Counted from the stretch's first letter, positions 9,676 to 23,533 are shown. The stretch is 41,307 nt of DNA from Acanthaster planci (GCF_001949145.1 NW_019091377.1:1147881-1189187); one strand, 5' to 3'. Notes: a model not told the origin generated them from the sequence alone. Made by a program: numbers and translations.

Positions 9676-12600
9676 GCTGCACATAATATATTGATCTTGT
9701 GAGTCCTTGACCTCACGTAGTCTCAAAACAAATGATACTGTCAAATCCACTAAGCAGTCAGTTTAATCTGTTATTATCACTTCTTTCCCTCGCCTGCTTC
9801 ATTTCCTTGTGGGGCTCTGAGAGCATGCCTGTATGCCAACAGCCTCTTCTCCAGGAGACCCCCTGTGGCTACCTTACGTCCATGCTTCAGTGCCAACCTT
9901 TTTGGAAGTGATTTTTTTTTTAATGACATAGGGGCAATTATATGCCAGCAGCAACAGTAGGGGACAGTATTTATGTCTCCTCTTCCCCACCGAGATGGAT
10001 GCAACAATGCATCTGATGCTGATTCTGAGGAGCACTGAATGAGGCGACTGTATATGAAGAGGTTGCCTCAATGGAAGTGGAGATGCATGCCTTTTGAACG
10101 AGCCAAATTAGATTGTTGGTTTTCTTAAGCTGGGGTTTTGATTGCAGCCGTTGTTCAGAGGTAGAAAGAGAAACAACTGTCGCAAGTCCAACATTCAAGA
10201 TGGATTCTATCATGCGAGGAATCATGTTGGTCTCTTGTAAGGATGGCTTCCGTCAGTTGTGAGACCATCTCAGAAAGTGATGTCCAGGTCAAGCGAGGCC
10301 CTGGGCTTTGGACATTGTCAAGCAGTCGTAGCGAAACTTAATTTTGACAATTTCCCGGAGAATTGTCATCTTGTGACATGACATTAAACACTCTTCTGCA
10401 GTGTGGAGTGTAGAATACTCATTTGTACTACATGTGTGCACGGTACATGGCCCGGGTCTGGCACATTGTCTCGGATTTCAACAGGAGTTGCTGGTATACT
10501 GTTATTCGTACAGTGTGTCATATTATAGTTTTATTCACTGATACCAGTAAGGGCTGGAAGATTTTTATTGACCCATTACAGGGAGCACCAGCATATTTCG
10601 TAAGAGTGTCACAAGAAATCATACTGAATTGGACAAAGACAAGACTGGAGAAAGGGCTTTATTGACAGTGGAGTATTCACAAAGATCTGTGGCGACTCGG
10701 TCTATGACCTGGCTTTGGGTGGATGTAGCAAGCCATACGGCCCTTTTGTACGGTAGTTCTCCAAAAATCGTCCGAGTGAATATGCTTTGTTTGCATTTGA
10801 AAGTACGGATGGACATCTTGCGAGCACGCCATCATGCCTAGATTGGAATAAGAAGAAACAGAGCGTGATGTCAATGCAGATATATGTACTATTGAAAGAT
10901 TGTGGCAAGGTGCCAGCTTAAGCGCTTTGAAAATTATTTTTTAAAAAAACAAGATTCCGATCAAAGCCATGGAACAGTGAAAGTCCATAAAATGGTCAGC
11001 TGGGAAAGGTTTCTCCTTCGTCATTGCTGGAAGAAGTTGTAGAAGAAAAAGCATGAGGTGAACAACTCTGCTTTTTTTCTAACCCAAACAATTCAACTCC
11101 ATCACGCTAATGGAAGGCTGACAAACTTTGTCCTTTTACACATCCGGAGTTATTGAAAGATTGCTTCTGACGTCAAAATTCCCTGTTTTGTAGTCTCTGA
11201 AACCACTCACCATAGACTAATACAGAACTCACTGACACGTATTTGCCCCCTTGCCCTAACAAGTGGAATACTCATTAACCAAGGGCCCACCGAGCCCAGC
11301 TCTCATTTGACTCTGAGCAAGTGTGTAACTGTGAGACATCCAGTTGTAATACAACTCCCGGTGGCACCTGCAAACACGAAAGGTCTATGTTTGTAAAGTC
11401 AACAGTTTGAAAAAGGGTAACTTTGGTCAACTGTTGCTGTCAAAAGCCAGAACACTCCAGGATGAGTCAGGAGAACCATTGTCTTTATTCCCGAGCTGAG
11501 TGGGACGAATGGGACAAATTTCTCGAGGTGAGACAAACTGAAATTCATCATTAGGGCCGAGTGGGAAAATAAAATAGTTTCTCGTACAGGTTTTTTGAAG
11601 AAAAAAAAATTGGTGGAGATAACTTTCTTTTTAACATAGAAGATATTTCCAAGATGGCCGATAAACCTTCCACACTCTTTTGCTCTTACTTTCATGACTA
11701 AGTTCATTTAGGGCGGTACCCAGCATATAAACCGAGAGAGCTTTTTCCCCGTCTAACAGGTTTTAAACTTTCGTATATGGCTATATGTACGTGTACTGCA
11801 CATATGTTATTAGAATCAAAAATTTGAAAATCTGTTGGAAATGTATTATGAGAGAGAGCAAGAAGAAAAAAAAAGGGCTGGCAGGGAGAAAAGCAATGAG
11901 TGTGAAAGGGAAACCATTTATTACGTGACTTTGTCTCTAGCAACAAAAAGACAGAACCAGCTTCAACAGTCTAGGACTGGACCTAGTGTTGAGAATTTTT
12001 ACTTTACTTTTACTTTGCTAATTATTTTAGTTTGATTTTACTAATATGTGCTTAGCAAAAAGAAGTCTCCCCCAAAATACTTTTTTGAAAATCATTTTTG
12101 CCCCAGATATCATGTTTGTTTTCTCTAAATTTGTTAGGCAGTGCTTCAAGCTTAGCACTTACTGGGCTGTTCCAACAATTGCCTGGAAAGTGTTCCCAGC
12201 TTCAAAATGTTTTTCGTCAGTGATAAATTATTTTTAGTACTCAAGATTTCATCTTGTATTGAACTATTCTCACAAGGTAATGTGCACTTTGGGGAAATCC
12301 TTGGTTTTATAACCAGTTCAAAAAGGTAAAATTGTGTGGCGTTTATTCCCGACGAGCTAGTCTAGGTTATACATGTACCGGTAATAGAAATCCATCCCCG
12401 GCAATCCAAGACCCAGGCATGTGGGGTCATTTTTGCCGAGATACCGTCTTCCGCATACCACCCATTGGTAATTGACTCTGTCGACTCACGGACACAGTAA
12501 ACAAGTACGGGTGTAGAAGAATTATCGGCAAGATCAAGGGGAACTTGCGTTTACTCCTCTCTTCCGTTCTGAAGAGTTACTATAATTATTCCGCACAGAG

Positions 12601-15600
12601 CTGCCAATAATCCGCACTCCACACAGTGCAATCTATAATCTGCGATCACCCCAAAATCTGTGGATTGGTACCGGTAGTGCCTACTCTGATTCTAGACAAC
12701 GGGTACCTCAAGGCAATTACCGACTTTCTTTTTGCCCAGTCTCGCATTGCCTTCCTCAACGTAGCCCTTAACTTTACCCGTAGAATCTCCCTCAGAGCAC
12801 GTTCGACTGCCGGTCCCTCCTAACCTGTTCTAAGAACACACACAATCAACTACTAAAGTCAAATATATAGTTTACTATAAGCACTGTTTACTCAATGCGG
12901 CTATCTGCATAAGTTACTAAGCCTGAGCCTGTAATTATTTTCAAATATACTCATAGTGGCTGCAGTGGAAATGTCACAATGGTGCACAACCTGAGCAGTC
13001 ATCACAGATCTGTACATGTACACCGTCAAAAAACAGACTCCCCCAACAATAAGCCTTTTGCTAGTTTAATTTGAATAAAATCTGGTACACTGAGTTCTTT
13101 AAATTCACGAGAACATTTACACAATCCTCCATACTAAAGACACTGCTACATCTTGTTATTCGGGGCAAACTTTTGCTTAGTTACATAAGAGACGCCTTGC
13201 ATCAATATGCTGTTTTCAATGGAAAAGAAGGGCGCAAAGGAACCAGTCCACTCCAGAAATGATGATCGTTATGCAAACACTTGCTGTGAATCACGAGGTA
13301 CAGCAACAGTGTCTTTAGTCTATGGAATTCAAATTGTTATGTTTATGTGCAATCATGTACATGCAACTCAGTGTACTAGATTTTATTCACATTTACTCGC
13401 AAATGGCTTAATCTGGACTAGCGCTACTTGAGTTGCATGGCACACTCTGGACTTAACATAAACTTGCACCAGTCCTGCACTGCTGTCCACATGTATTAAA
13501 TACGAGCTATTTATTACGTGCGATATTATATAATGATGCTCGGGCACCGATAAACCTGATCTTGCCAATACTCTGCCCCCTACACAGGGAATACAAATGC
13601 CGCCATTGATATTAGGCTCGTACAAGCCATTTCAATCAATAGTAACAAATAAATAGAAAGCTCTCACCAAATTGATTGCGGTTTTAAGTACATGTACATG
13701 TACTTGCAGATATTGAAAGTTTCCTTCATTAAAAACTTGTCGAAAGGAACCCAGCATAATTGTCAATTAAATCTTTCTATCTCCCCCAAACTCTGAAGGT
13801 CTGTATCAGTTCATGTACCGCTACATGTACATGTACCTCAGGTTTTCCTGTCTCCCTCTTACATGTACGTGAAAATCGTGTTTAATTGTATTCATATAAT
13901 AACGAGACACCTGATATTGATGTTATACCGGTAGATTTTTAGCCCAATCATATCACACTCCAACAAATTCTTTTAGTGCGTACGTACATGTATGTAACCT
14001 GTACAGTGTATAAGGCTGATTGTCATGCATACCATTATTTCACACTGTATGGTTGTGTTCCTGATTAAAATTTAATTGACAAAAATACGAAATTCAATAT
14101 CCTTGTCATAAAGCAGGCTGAACGTGGAGGCAGGGCATTGTGTTTTCTGTTTTATTTTTCCTTGTTCCGTGAAAGGAATCGCAGTGCACTTTCTGTCCTT
14201 TCGCTTGGACTCAGTAATTGGTTTTTTGTCCCTCATTTGGGAAAAGCTTGCTGAAATATATACTGCAGACTGGTGGCCTCGTCTGTAAGGCAAAACACGG
14301 TTTCAGATCAGCTTCTTTTATAGATAAGGTTTTTTGGCTCTGTTTTAGTTTAATTCCTTTTTTTCCAAATTTTGCCTTGAAAACAGAATTGTTGGTACAT
14401 CCTATTTCACATGCACTTTTATCCTATCAAAATGAAAAAAAAGAAATGTTTGCATGACACATTTCTTGCATTGTGGTGGATGAGTTGTTCTACTCTGAAT
14501 TTTCGTCACCTGTGTCACCTCGATTATATAATTGATTTTACCGCTCATGTGCTGTGGTTTGTCTCCCTCCCCCCCCCGTTCATTGCATTTAGTCACAGTG
14601 GAATGTCGCGTAACGCCGAATGTTTAGTAATTGGCATTTAATTACTTTTTATTGAGCATTTCCCCCGTGCGCACTTCCATTAGCAGGCAATGTTCATTGA
14701 TTTTTTTTTTTTGTAACCACTGGTGGTCACAGTGAACATTGGTGTTCACACTTAAAGCAATTTGTACTGAATTAAATCATTCACTTAGCGCCGCAGTCCC
14801 GCGTCGGTAGTTGGTATGCGGAGATACATGTAGATTTCTTTCTTTTGTTTTGTTCTTTTTTTCCCCGTAGTTTGTATTTTTAAGCCATGAACACAATGCA
14901 AATTTGATTTCAGTGTTATTAAGTATTTACTCGTCTGATCTGAAATTGAACCCAAAATACAAGTCTTCAAGTGGTAGTGTTTTTACTTACATGTATGTCT
15001 TTCTTGGTGTAGAAATTCTTTCAATTTCAGCAGTTGCAAGATGAGAGGGTTGGAGATGTGCACATTTCACCCTAACTGAGAGATTTTGGCGGATGATTTG
15101 CTTTTTACTCTGTGGGAAATATGATCGAACACATCTTCAGAACCTCTCTTCTTGCTAAATGGAACAGTCCAACCTCCTCCCAACAGGGGCTCCTGATTGC
15201 ATTAACCTTTCAGTGCGGGACTGCCTGACTTCTCTGTGGGGGTGCGGTATCGAAATTAACCCCTCCGTGGCTGGATACATTGTAAAGTCTCCAGGGAAAC
15301 CTCTTCTCTTGTGTTACTGTTAGTATGATCTGAAACGGTTGTTTGTTGTGCCTTGCTAGGCCTTGTTTCATGGTTCATGTTGAAGGAGCCTGTACAAACA
15401 GTGTCAGTACATAGTAGCTACTAAATTTACTCCAGGCAGATTTTGGGGTTTCTTTTTGGCCAGAACTTTGCTATGTAGATTATACCTTGATGTGTATTTG
15501 CTGTGTGAAGTTTTTTTTGTTTATGGGTATGTTTAGGGAACTAACCCAAGACTATTCCTGCGATTTCAGTGTGGGTAAGGCGCATGCTTGAATATGTTTG

Positions 15601-15654
15601 GGAACTCGAGGCCTGCATATATGACTTACATGTACATGTACAAACGCTTGCCGC
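9676..15654. other. Long non-coding stretch with no recognised gene
   Basis: About 6 kb. It contains several copies of the palindromic word tacatgtacatgt (near 13690 and 13822) and related ccggta words (12370, 12670, 13927). A short pair of inverted motifs (gtgaaca..tgttcac) lies near 14733. All open frames are short, and no matched splice-site pairs with coding-like content were found. Confidence 0.45.
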
Positions 15655-15790
15655 AATCCTGCAGTGAAGTGGGTCAAGGATTCAAATCCAGCACCTGGTC
15701 ACATGGGACAATATTGGGCAAGACACTGTATCCCAACTGCCCTCTCTCCAGCCAGGAATACATGTACTGGTACTGTACATGCCTGACTAA
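15655..15790 (+). repeat. tRNA-derived SINE-like repeat family B, copy 2 (degenerate)
   Basis: It carries a B-box-like aaggattcaaatccagc at 15675, then attgggcaagacactgta, then ccctctctccagccaggaat. These occur in the same order and spacing as ccttgggcaagtcacttta and cccctctccacccaggagt in copy 3. This supports a tRNA-derived origin. It ends near a gatgatgatg run. Confidence 0.55.
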
Positions 15791-18154
15791 TGAGGATGAT
15801 GATGATGTTGAGTGCTGGCATTACCTCACAAACTCATACATGTACATGTATGTGTCCCCATTACTTGTGGCATGAAAAAATTGGAGCCATGAATCTAACT
15901 CTGCGCTTCTTAATAGTTGCTGTTTTACAGCCTCTGTTTTCTGCTCAACTTCAGGCAAGGCCTGAGGTAGGTTGAGGAATTCCCCCCCCTTCCCGGAGAT
16001 GTCCCACCCAAAAAAGTGAGGATTTTCTGCAGACATACCACTCTGTGTAAGGATTTTGGTGGTTTTGGACTTTTTCCCCCTATTCTCTGGAAAGCTTTCT
16101 GTAGCTTGTGCTTCTGAAATCTCTGTGCTCGGTTTTTGCAGAGAGGACAAGTTTTGCATTGATGCAATTTTTTTTTTCCAGTAACATCACTCACGTACTA
16201 ATGTCAGGTCGAAATCCTCATCACATCTGTCAGGGCCACTATGCAGCAGAGTGGCCAATCCAGCCGGTTCCCTGTTTAGCTAATTGATCATGTGTCCGTT
16301 GTGCATCGGGCGATAGATAGTCTGCCGGATATAGAATACAGGAAGTGCACCTACCCCTCCTGATTTTTTTACCCTGCTCAACTGCCGAGACTCCAATTAC
16401 AGTAATGATTTTTCGTCCCTTCCATTTGATGGATTTGTAGATTGCAAAGGCAATACATGTATTTCTCCCCTTGTCATGAATCAAATTAATACCCTCTAGT
16501 ACGAGGTTCTGCTCCCCCAAAACTTTCAGCAATGAGACTTAAAGTATAAAAAATAAATTTGCGACTCCTTCTATGTAGGAGGAATTTATTCAAGTTGTGC
16601 TTAGATGAGAATTTTGATGGATCTGCCGGGGTACCGTACTGTCAACCTTCATATTCAGCTCCTTAGTCTGTTCCAAAACCAACTTCTGTTTAAAAACATC
16701 CATGCCTAAATTGCTGGTCAGTTTTAGGTTTTCGGAAGTTTGTGTAAGAAAAACGGATGGAGTGATTATTTAGAATGGTCATAGTTCTACATGCACTGAC
16801 GAAACATCAGTGAAGGAACACGATCACGAACCATGATGAATACACAGTCATTAATTTGAAAATGTGGCTTATTTCAAACATTGTTGACTTATTTAATTCT
16901 TTCTATCACTGAACACAGATTTGTTGGCATCTTAGACTTTCTTTGAGCTCATTTTAACTTGGAGAGATATGGATAAATACAGAGTAGGAAGCAGATTTTT
17001 GATGAAAACATTGGAAGAGTCTAACACTGAAAAAACATTCAGCTGGTCTTACTATCGAATTCTTAAGTTCAGTAGAATGAAAGGTCCATGAAATATTTAA
17101 TGTGTAGAGAAATTTGTCGGGGCATTGTTTAGAACTCTTTAGTATGTACACGTGTATGCTGTGACTGTGATGATGTTGAAGGATGAAGTTGTTAAAATAC
17201 AAACCAGTATCTCGAAATTCTGTGACCTCTAACTCCCTGGAATTTTTCCTCTAAGAATCTTCCAAAGGTGGCTTGGGTCTGTCGTACCTCCAGGTACATG
17301 TACCGGGAGGTTCTGAAGGATCGGGATTTCATTTGGAAGGTCAGAATGAAACAAATGTTTTAAAGTTCCTCAGTCAAGCCAAAAGTGGGCCAGCCAGCAC
17401 TTGCATTTGACACAGAGTATAGGCGTATGTGCCCAGGCTCCCCAGGGGCACTGAAATGTGTCAGGTGGTCAAACAAATTTTGCCCAAATTCTAGTGTTTA
17501 AAACAAAAGGGAGTGTTTTCAAGAAGGCCTTAAATAAATTATAGATAGTCTATAAGTAGGTTAACTACCAAATTTCCCCTCTGAAATAAATTGATCTTGT
17601 TATTCTGTGTCTCTCTTCACCCTTCTGAATGATTTGATTTGATCTATTTCAAAATATCCTGAGTTACTTTACAATTTCCTTCCATCTATGCCTGTTTCAT
17701 GTTTGAGGTGATAAAATGCAACCAAAAGTGGCTACTAAAATCAGTCAGGTGGGCTTGTCTCACAGTTGAATAGGCCGGGGAAACCCTGGTGTGCGCTGTG
17801 AGATAAGGGCATAGAGAAACACTCCTCTTGTTCCATGTTCCACATGACACCCCCAAACAAGGACATCTGCCATGGAGGGAGTATAACAGTGATTTAGCCC
17901 CCCAGGGGTGTGGAAAATCTGTGATCAGCATTTGCCAGTGTCCAATGCCTCCCCTCACAATTAAAGGCTTCCTGTCCTGGGGCAGTGGGGGGTCAGCTTC
18001 CTTTGATTTCCGTTAAGCGGAAAAGTGAGATTTCGGCTGTGCACACTTTCACATTATAGTCTACCTGTAGATCTTCCTGGACGGTACATGTGTCTTTCCT
18101 GTGGAATTCAGGGAAGGGTGTATGGGGAAGAATTCAGATTCTTTGTCGGAGCAG
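15791..18154. other. No recognised feature
   Basis: Non-coding. It includes the motif acatgtacatgt at 15839 and short chance open frames on both strands. Confidence 0.45.
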
Positions 18155-18278
18155 TTTATCTGCTGTTTGGATGATCAGAGTGTATAGGCTGTCTCGTGCT
18201 TTCTTGGATGAACACTGTGGTGTTGCCACGCCGCTTAAGAGGATGTCAGGGAAGGATTTCGACCAAATTGGCAAACAG
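18155..18278 (+). CDS. Weak candidate exon, unknown protein
   Basis: This block is bounded by gtcggagcag and cag|gtctgt and is open in one frame (entry phase 2, exit phase 0). It encodes about 41 residues including FLDEHCGVATPLKRMSGKDF and DQIGKQ. The residue mix looks protein-like, but the pyrimidine tract is poor and the phase does not chain directly to exon D. It could be chance. Confidence 0.2.
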
Positions 18279-20968
18279 GTCTGTGTCAGTGTTTCTCAAG
18301 TTACAGCTTTCTTTGTCTCCCACTAAATTCTGTTCTGGAAACCCATCTTACAGTAAGTGCACGATAAGGTAGAGGGAAACCCACTTGGAAAATGGCTAAG
18401 AGCAGGCCTGGGAACTATTACTTTTCAAGGGGTGAGTTTGTTCTGCGTGAATAATTTAATATGTAATTGGCTAACCCACCAAAAATTGAAAAGAAATGGA
18501 AAGACAAGGGTCAAAACAACAATCTAATTTCTGTTTGAGAAATTCCAGTGATGTCGGCTTGCATGTTACTGAGCCCTGAACTTGATTGATTTCACTCTGT
18601 TTTCAATTGGGCTTGAATTATTTTGCTGCACCCCTGTGGTTCAGTGATTGGTTTAATCAACTACGGTATTAAACACTGGTCGCTCAATATTTGACATTTT
18701 TTGCATCAAGGGATCGCCAATAAATTGTTGTTTTCTGCTTCATTGTTACTGTGCACAGTGACTGTAATTTCATTTGCTAATTATAAGTCTGAAGATGCCA
18801 CTCATCGTTTGTTTGTACCGGTAGATTAGATAGCTGCAAAGAGTACATTAAGGAGTTTGCGTAATGCCCTGCTGGCAATGCTGAACAAGGCATGCTACAT
18901 ATGCCTTGTCTCTCCATGTCACCCAAAATAAAAATGGTGAGTGCATCACCGGAACAAGCCATCGGTTGGTCTTGCGTCATATAGTGTCTTTAATCCGATA
19001 ACGCCTTGATTACAGAAGATTACCAAAGAAGAAAAAATTAAATTTGATTAATGTTGGTAATGGTACTTTCAATTCTTCTTTGTTCTGCCAATGAGATTTG
19101 TGATCCGATCCAAAAGACCTAATCAAGTTAATGAGTTTTGGCTTTTCAGAGAAAATCTTGGGGGCTCTAAGAATTTTTTGAGTGAAGTTGATCTACTGAT
19201 ACCCATGAAACCTCACCACACACAGTCTCTGTAAGATTCATTAGTACCGCAAATATCACCAGGGACAATGTCTGTGGTTTTTGTGTGGTTTCCTCCCGGC
19301 TTGCTTACCGAGCGATGGACCAGCCTCCCTTCAAGAAATTGAAACCCTTTTCCAAGCCATGCTGGGGGATTTCGGCAGAAATCGTGTGCATATCGGTACA
19401 CCGTTTGCCGGTGGGTGTCCGAAGAAAAAAAAAACGTGCCCAGCTTCTTTGGAGAGAGGACATTGGGGAGTAAAGTTTACAGAATCCATTACTTGGCTGT
19501 CTCGACTTTCACTGAATTTGACACCCTCCCCGTGTTGGCTTCGTGCCCGTGCACGGTGAGCGCGTTAATACAGCTGATGTGCCTGTGTGTGTTGTGACAA
19601 CACGGGCTCTGCGGAAGTAGGACGCTTGTTAAGTACATGTATCGCGGTATTTCCTAGGTTCGCGCCCACGCACAGTCACACTCAATCACCCGTCGACCTC
19701 TGAATGCTGTTTTAAGACAAGAACTCAAGAGGAGACCAGAAAAGTTGTGAGAGAATTCAGCATCATATAATATGCTGTGAGATTTTCTCATGTTTGACAT
19801 GATCTGGATATCATTACATAGTAGAAGTTTTCATCTTGAGAAAACAACCAGAAAAATCACTTTACAAATGATCGTCAGTTGGAAAAATCTGTTTCAGGTC
19901 CCTAACATTTTTCTAGAGGTTGTTGACTAGTTCCTGAAAAAAGTGGTTGGTTGTATAAAAACTTTAAACAATTGAAAAAAACAGAAGCAACTTACAAAAG
20001 ATTATGTAAGTTGTTTATCGGGTGTTTAATCTCACCAGAGATCAAACCAGCTGAATAAGCTGACATTTGTGTTCAAAGAGAACAGAGAAATGCATCTCTG
20101 TCTTTACTGAGAAATTAATGCTGATGCAGTTGAAGATGTGCATGGACTCTGACCTGGCTCAAAGTTCAGTCAGTATTATTTCCTGAGAGCCACAACAATC
20201 CAAAAAGAAAACCCCCGAGTGAATTGGTCACTTTTCACAGTGTCGTCGCATAACTGTTATTATATCCTCAGCCACGGTCATATATTTGCGCCAAATGACA
20301 GAATCACACCAGCCAATGCTTATAGCAGGGAGTGGGGAGACAAAGTCCAACATTTTACCACCAATCTATTGCTACCGCATGCATTTCCTCCCAGAAATGT
20401 GCGTACAAACAATGACCAACCATCAAACAACAGCTCGTAAACGGTATACGTGGGGCATTTAGGCCAAAAAACCCCCAAACCTAAAGGTGGCAGGAGCGAA
20501 GCTAGTGCTTCTTGCTTCAGTAATTGATGACGTCAATGGACCGTGGTTCTTTCTTCGTCACGGGCAGATTGAGTACATCCCCTCGGGTCAATAAACTTAG
20601 ATCAAGAGGTGAAAAAAACAAGTGTTTAACTCCAGCACTCATCGCAACCGAGAGTGGAAAGTGGCTTTTAATTTTAATGGCCCCACCAACTATCAATTAG
20701 AAATGAGCCTTTCTCCATGGCAACCATGACATACTGTACCTTTAAAGTGGGGGAAATAATGAAAACATGAAGAGAGTGAAATCCACAGTAGTTAGTAGAA
20801 ATATGAAGAAATCTTTTTGTTTTATTTGTAATCCATGAAACAACACATGCTGATCCTTAATCACTTGATATCAAAACTCAAAGTCTTCTTTGCGATAGAG
20901 CCTGGAGTAAAAGTAATAGGCCTTTGCATTAGGAAAGTGTACATTTAAACAAACTATGACATCAGTAC
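18279..20968. other. No recognised feature
   Basis: Non-coding, with chance-length open frames only. A single perfect CRE octamer TGACGTCA lies at 20528, but nothing around it supports a promoter. Confidence 0.45.
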
Positions 20969-21401
20969 ATAGAGGGATCCCAATACAATGCTTTTAGCGT
21001 TGATCTGCGCACTTCCGCGTTTGAAAACGAGGCTGTATGTGTCAGCTTCAATTCTTAATACGATCAGAGGATTAAAAGTAAGGAGTCAAGACACAAAATA
21101 CATAAAGGTATGTTAAATTGAGACTTTTCAGGCTGAAAATTTTTGTGGAAGAGTCTTTCAGGATGATTCGGCACGTAAAGTCCAAAGAAAAATAACGACA
21201 ATTGACCGTGAACTAACGTACCTGCGATGGTCGTGTATCTTGTGCAGTGGGCGTGGTTTAAACTGAAGTGGCGTCACACTTACGAACCAGATACTCCATG
21301 TACTATGTCGACTCTGCAGGTGCGCGCGAGGAAGTTCAACACAGAGAGCCTCGGTTACAGTGCCGATATGCGCAGGCGGCGCTAATGTGAAATCCCTCTA
21401 T
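20969..21401. mobile_element. Non-autonomous DNA element with long imperfect TIRs
   Basis: The left end atagagggat...tagcg...ctgcgca...cgaggct..tgtg (20969 to about 21043) aligns with the reverse complement of the right end (about 21338-21401), over about 70 bases with small gaps. The outermost nine bases ATAGAGGGA are identical. Overall length is 433 bases with no transposase frame. The interior is moderately GC-rich. The superfamily is not assigned and no clear target-site duplication is seen. The word ataggcct occurs both at 20916 and right at the right border, which may or may not be meaningful. Confidence 0.55.
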
Positions 21402-21949
21402 AGGCCTATTTTGAATCCAAGAGTTATTGCTTCTTTGGCCAAAAGTAAAAAACAACCTCTTGGCTCCACTTTTGCAGACCTGCTACACAGAATATATTCC
21501 TTTGCAAATATCAGCTGTGAACCAGTCACAGGCATTAGACATCATACGACAATTTCGACTGGTAACCCGTTTCTGCTCAGCAGCTGTTTCCTTTGTTAAT
21601 CCTATAGCAAGTGTCTGTGCTCAACAGTTCAGTGAAATTGGCCCCTGATTCAAAGCCAGCTGGACTTGTGTTACAAATTTGTGCTAACTGGTCACCCGTT
21701 GATTGGTGATCTCATGAAGACGGACAGTTTTTTTCCCAAAAGAAGGTTGCACAGAAGAAACGGGTTGTGGGCAAACTTAACTTGGTATTTGTCTGTGGAA
21801 TCTGTCTGAGGTCTTTTTGGATGCCAAAACCAGAAGAAAATTAACATTCTACTGTAAGTATGGCCTCATATTACAGAGTTGGGAAGTTTGTGAAAGGGAT
21901 GGGAATTTTAAAAAAAGTATATATTTTTTTCTGATAATAAAATCTCATC
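21402..21949. other. No recognised feature
   Basis: Non-coding flank of the TIR element. Short open frames only. Confidence 0.45.
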
Positions 21950-22160
21950 AGTCTGAAGAAGCCTGTCTCTAGTGAGAGAGTACTCTGAAGAAATGTTTTA
22001 CAGGTGGGAGGAAAATTATGAGCAAATATTTTAGGGAAAGCCCCACAGAATCAGGTGGGACTTGAAAACCCACCCACACATGCCGACTTCGGTGGGGTTC
22101 GAACCTGGGTCACAGAGGAAGTGAGGAGAGCACCCACTGCTCCAATGTAAATGCAGGGGC
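21950..22160 (-). repeat. tRNA-derived SINE-like repeat family A, copy 3 (divergent)
   Basis: Read on the minus strand it has a B-box-like ggttcgaacccc. Downstream come gggtgggttttcaagtccc, tgtggggctttcc, ttttcctcccacc and catttcttcag, in the same order as the A copies at 24547 and 34096. The 5' half seen in those copies is missing or unrecognisable here. Confidence 0.6.
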
Positions 22161-23399
22161 CTGTTTAGCTCTGAAAAGCCCTGAAACGTCAAGATAAGGC
22201 TACTGTTAGTGTTTGAACTCCATAGCTGGATATTTTGTTGATTTCTCTTCAACCTCCTGTCTCATGCCTGTTTAATTCCCTCGTTGGATTTGGTTGTTCA
22301 AAATGGGTGGAAATGTGCCACACTCATAAAAGCCATAGTCACTGCTTGAGCCACTGGTTTTCCGGAGCACAGAAATGTGATGAGCACTGAAATAGTGTTG
22401 AACAAAAATGGACTTCAAAAGCCCAGGATATTTTACATGATGTGCTTTGTTGCTGATAATTTTTGCTTGCCCCACAATTTTGCTAACTGGCAAATTTTCT
22501 GCTCACCAGCTCTGTGACATTTGTCCCTGGAAAGCAGAAAAGCCAGAAGACAGATTTCTTCTCTCGCTCATGTAATAAACGCTTGCCCCAACCATACCAG
22601 ACCAAAGCAATTTCCTTAACTATCTGCCGGGGACAGAATTTAAGGTCCAATGAACGGGAAACACACCGTTTCCCTTAGATTTCATCACTGCTTGTGCTCA
22701 CACCCATAGGAGTAACCTCGCAAGAAATACATATATTCCACCCTTACTTCTCACCAGCCAATATATTAGAACAGCATGGGAACATTGATTGAATTAATGC
22801 TTGGGGTGATTCATACAGTTTCCGGTGCTACTGTATTTCAGAGCACGTTCTGCCTGGTCTGGTATCGAGACGTTGCAATTAATATCATCAAACGATTGTT
22901 ACAGTTCTCAAGGCATCGGTGGCAAAATTAATGGAACTGTTGTTAAGCAGATACGTATTGCTCAACAAATGTTTGCAAAGGGAAATGTGGCCGGATACCA
23001 GTCAACCTGATACATACATTCCCATGGATATTAAGGCTGGTGACCTCTTAATGCTATCAGCAAATGATTTCTGTGCTTAACAACTACAATCAGGCCATCC
23101 ACCCCCACTAAGCATTTTTTTGAGGGGAGGGGGAATATTTTTCAAAGGTGATGTTTTGGACAGTTTCACTTCCTTCCAAAAGCATTTAAAAAGCCCCCTC
23201 CCTTTAGCCTCACCCCTCAGAAAGGTGGTAAAAGGTCACATTCAGAAATTTCCAGATTGTCAGGCCCTCAAAACAGTTTGGGACCCCATCCCCCTAAAAT
23301 TTGTGTCAGGATCCGCCCTTGTATGTTGCTCAAACATCAAACAAAACCAAACAAAAAAACCCCAAAGCATGGAATTTACACCCAGACTAGGATTTACAG
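22161..23399. other. No recognised gene; short repeat word
   Basis: A 35-base segment near 22230 (ctggatattttgttgatttc followed by tcttca) recurs near 24075 as ctggatgttttgtggatttc followed by tcttca, so a further dispersed repeat may be present. Otherwise nothing is recognised. Confidence 0.4.
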
Positions 23400-23533
23400 T
23401 TTAGTTTTGGTCACGTTGCTTGATGGTCACACCAATACACCTCTCACTATGAAACGTGCAAAAAGATGCTGGCAGCTGGGGTACATGGTGCGGAACCATT
23501 TATGCATATTTGATGGCCAAGAAGATCTCCAAG
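23400..23533 (+). CDS. Candidate exon, unknown protein
   Basis: The acceptor is ggatttacag and the donor caag|gtagga. The block is open in one frame (entry phase 2, exit phase 1) and encodes about 44 residues. These include LLDGHTNTPLTMKRAKRCWQ and LGYMVRNHLCIFDGQEDLQ. The K-R-x-W-x-L...N-x-L-x-h-F-D layout is reminiscent of beta strands in a PH-like domain, but this is a weak resemblance. Its phases do not join exon D or the 33010 block directly, so an intermediate exon would be required if it belongs to the same gene. Confidence 0.3.

Noticed and set aside
9295-9750. 151-codon minus-strand open frame
   Set aside because: It has no recognisable motif. With this base composition about one frame of this length is expected by chance in six frames of 41 kb, and a 30-bp palindrome runs through it.
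14727-14755. Hormone-receptor-like inverted repeat gtgaacattggtgttcac
   Set aside because: The spacing is four rather than the usual three, and the word is isolated in non-coding DNA. It is likely a chance small palindrome.
20528-20535. Perfect CRE octamer TGACGTCA (another at 11168)
   Set aside because: Two copies in 41 kb is close to chance, and neither sits next to a supported promoter.
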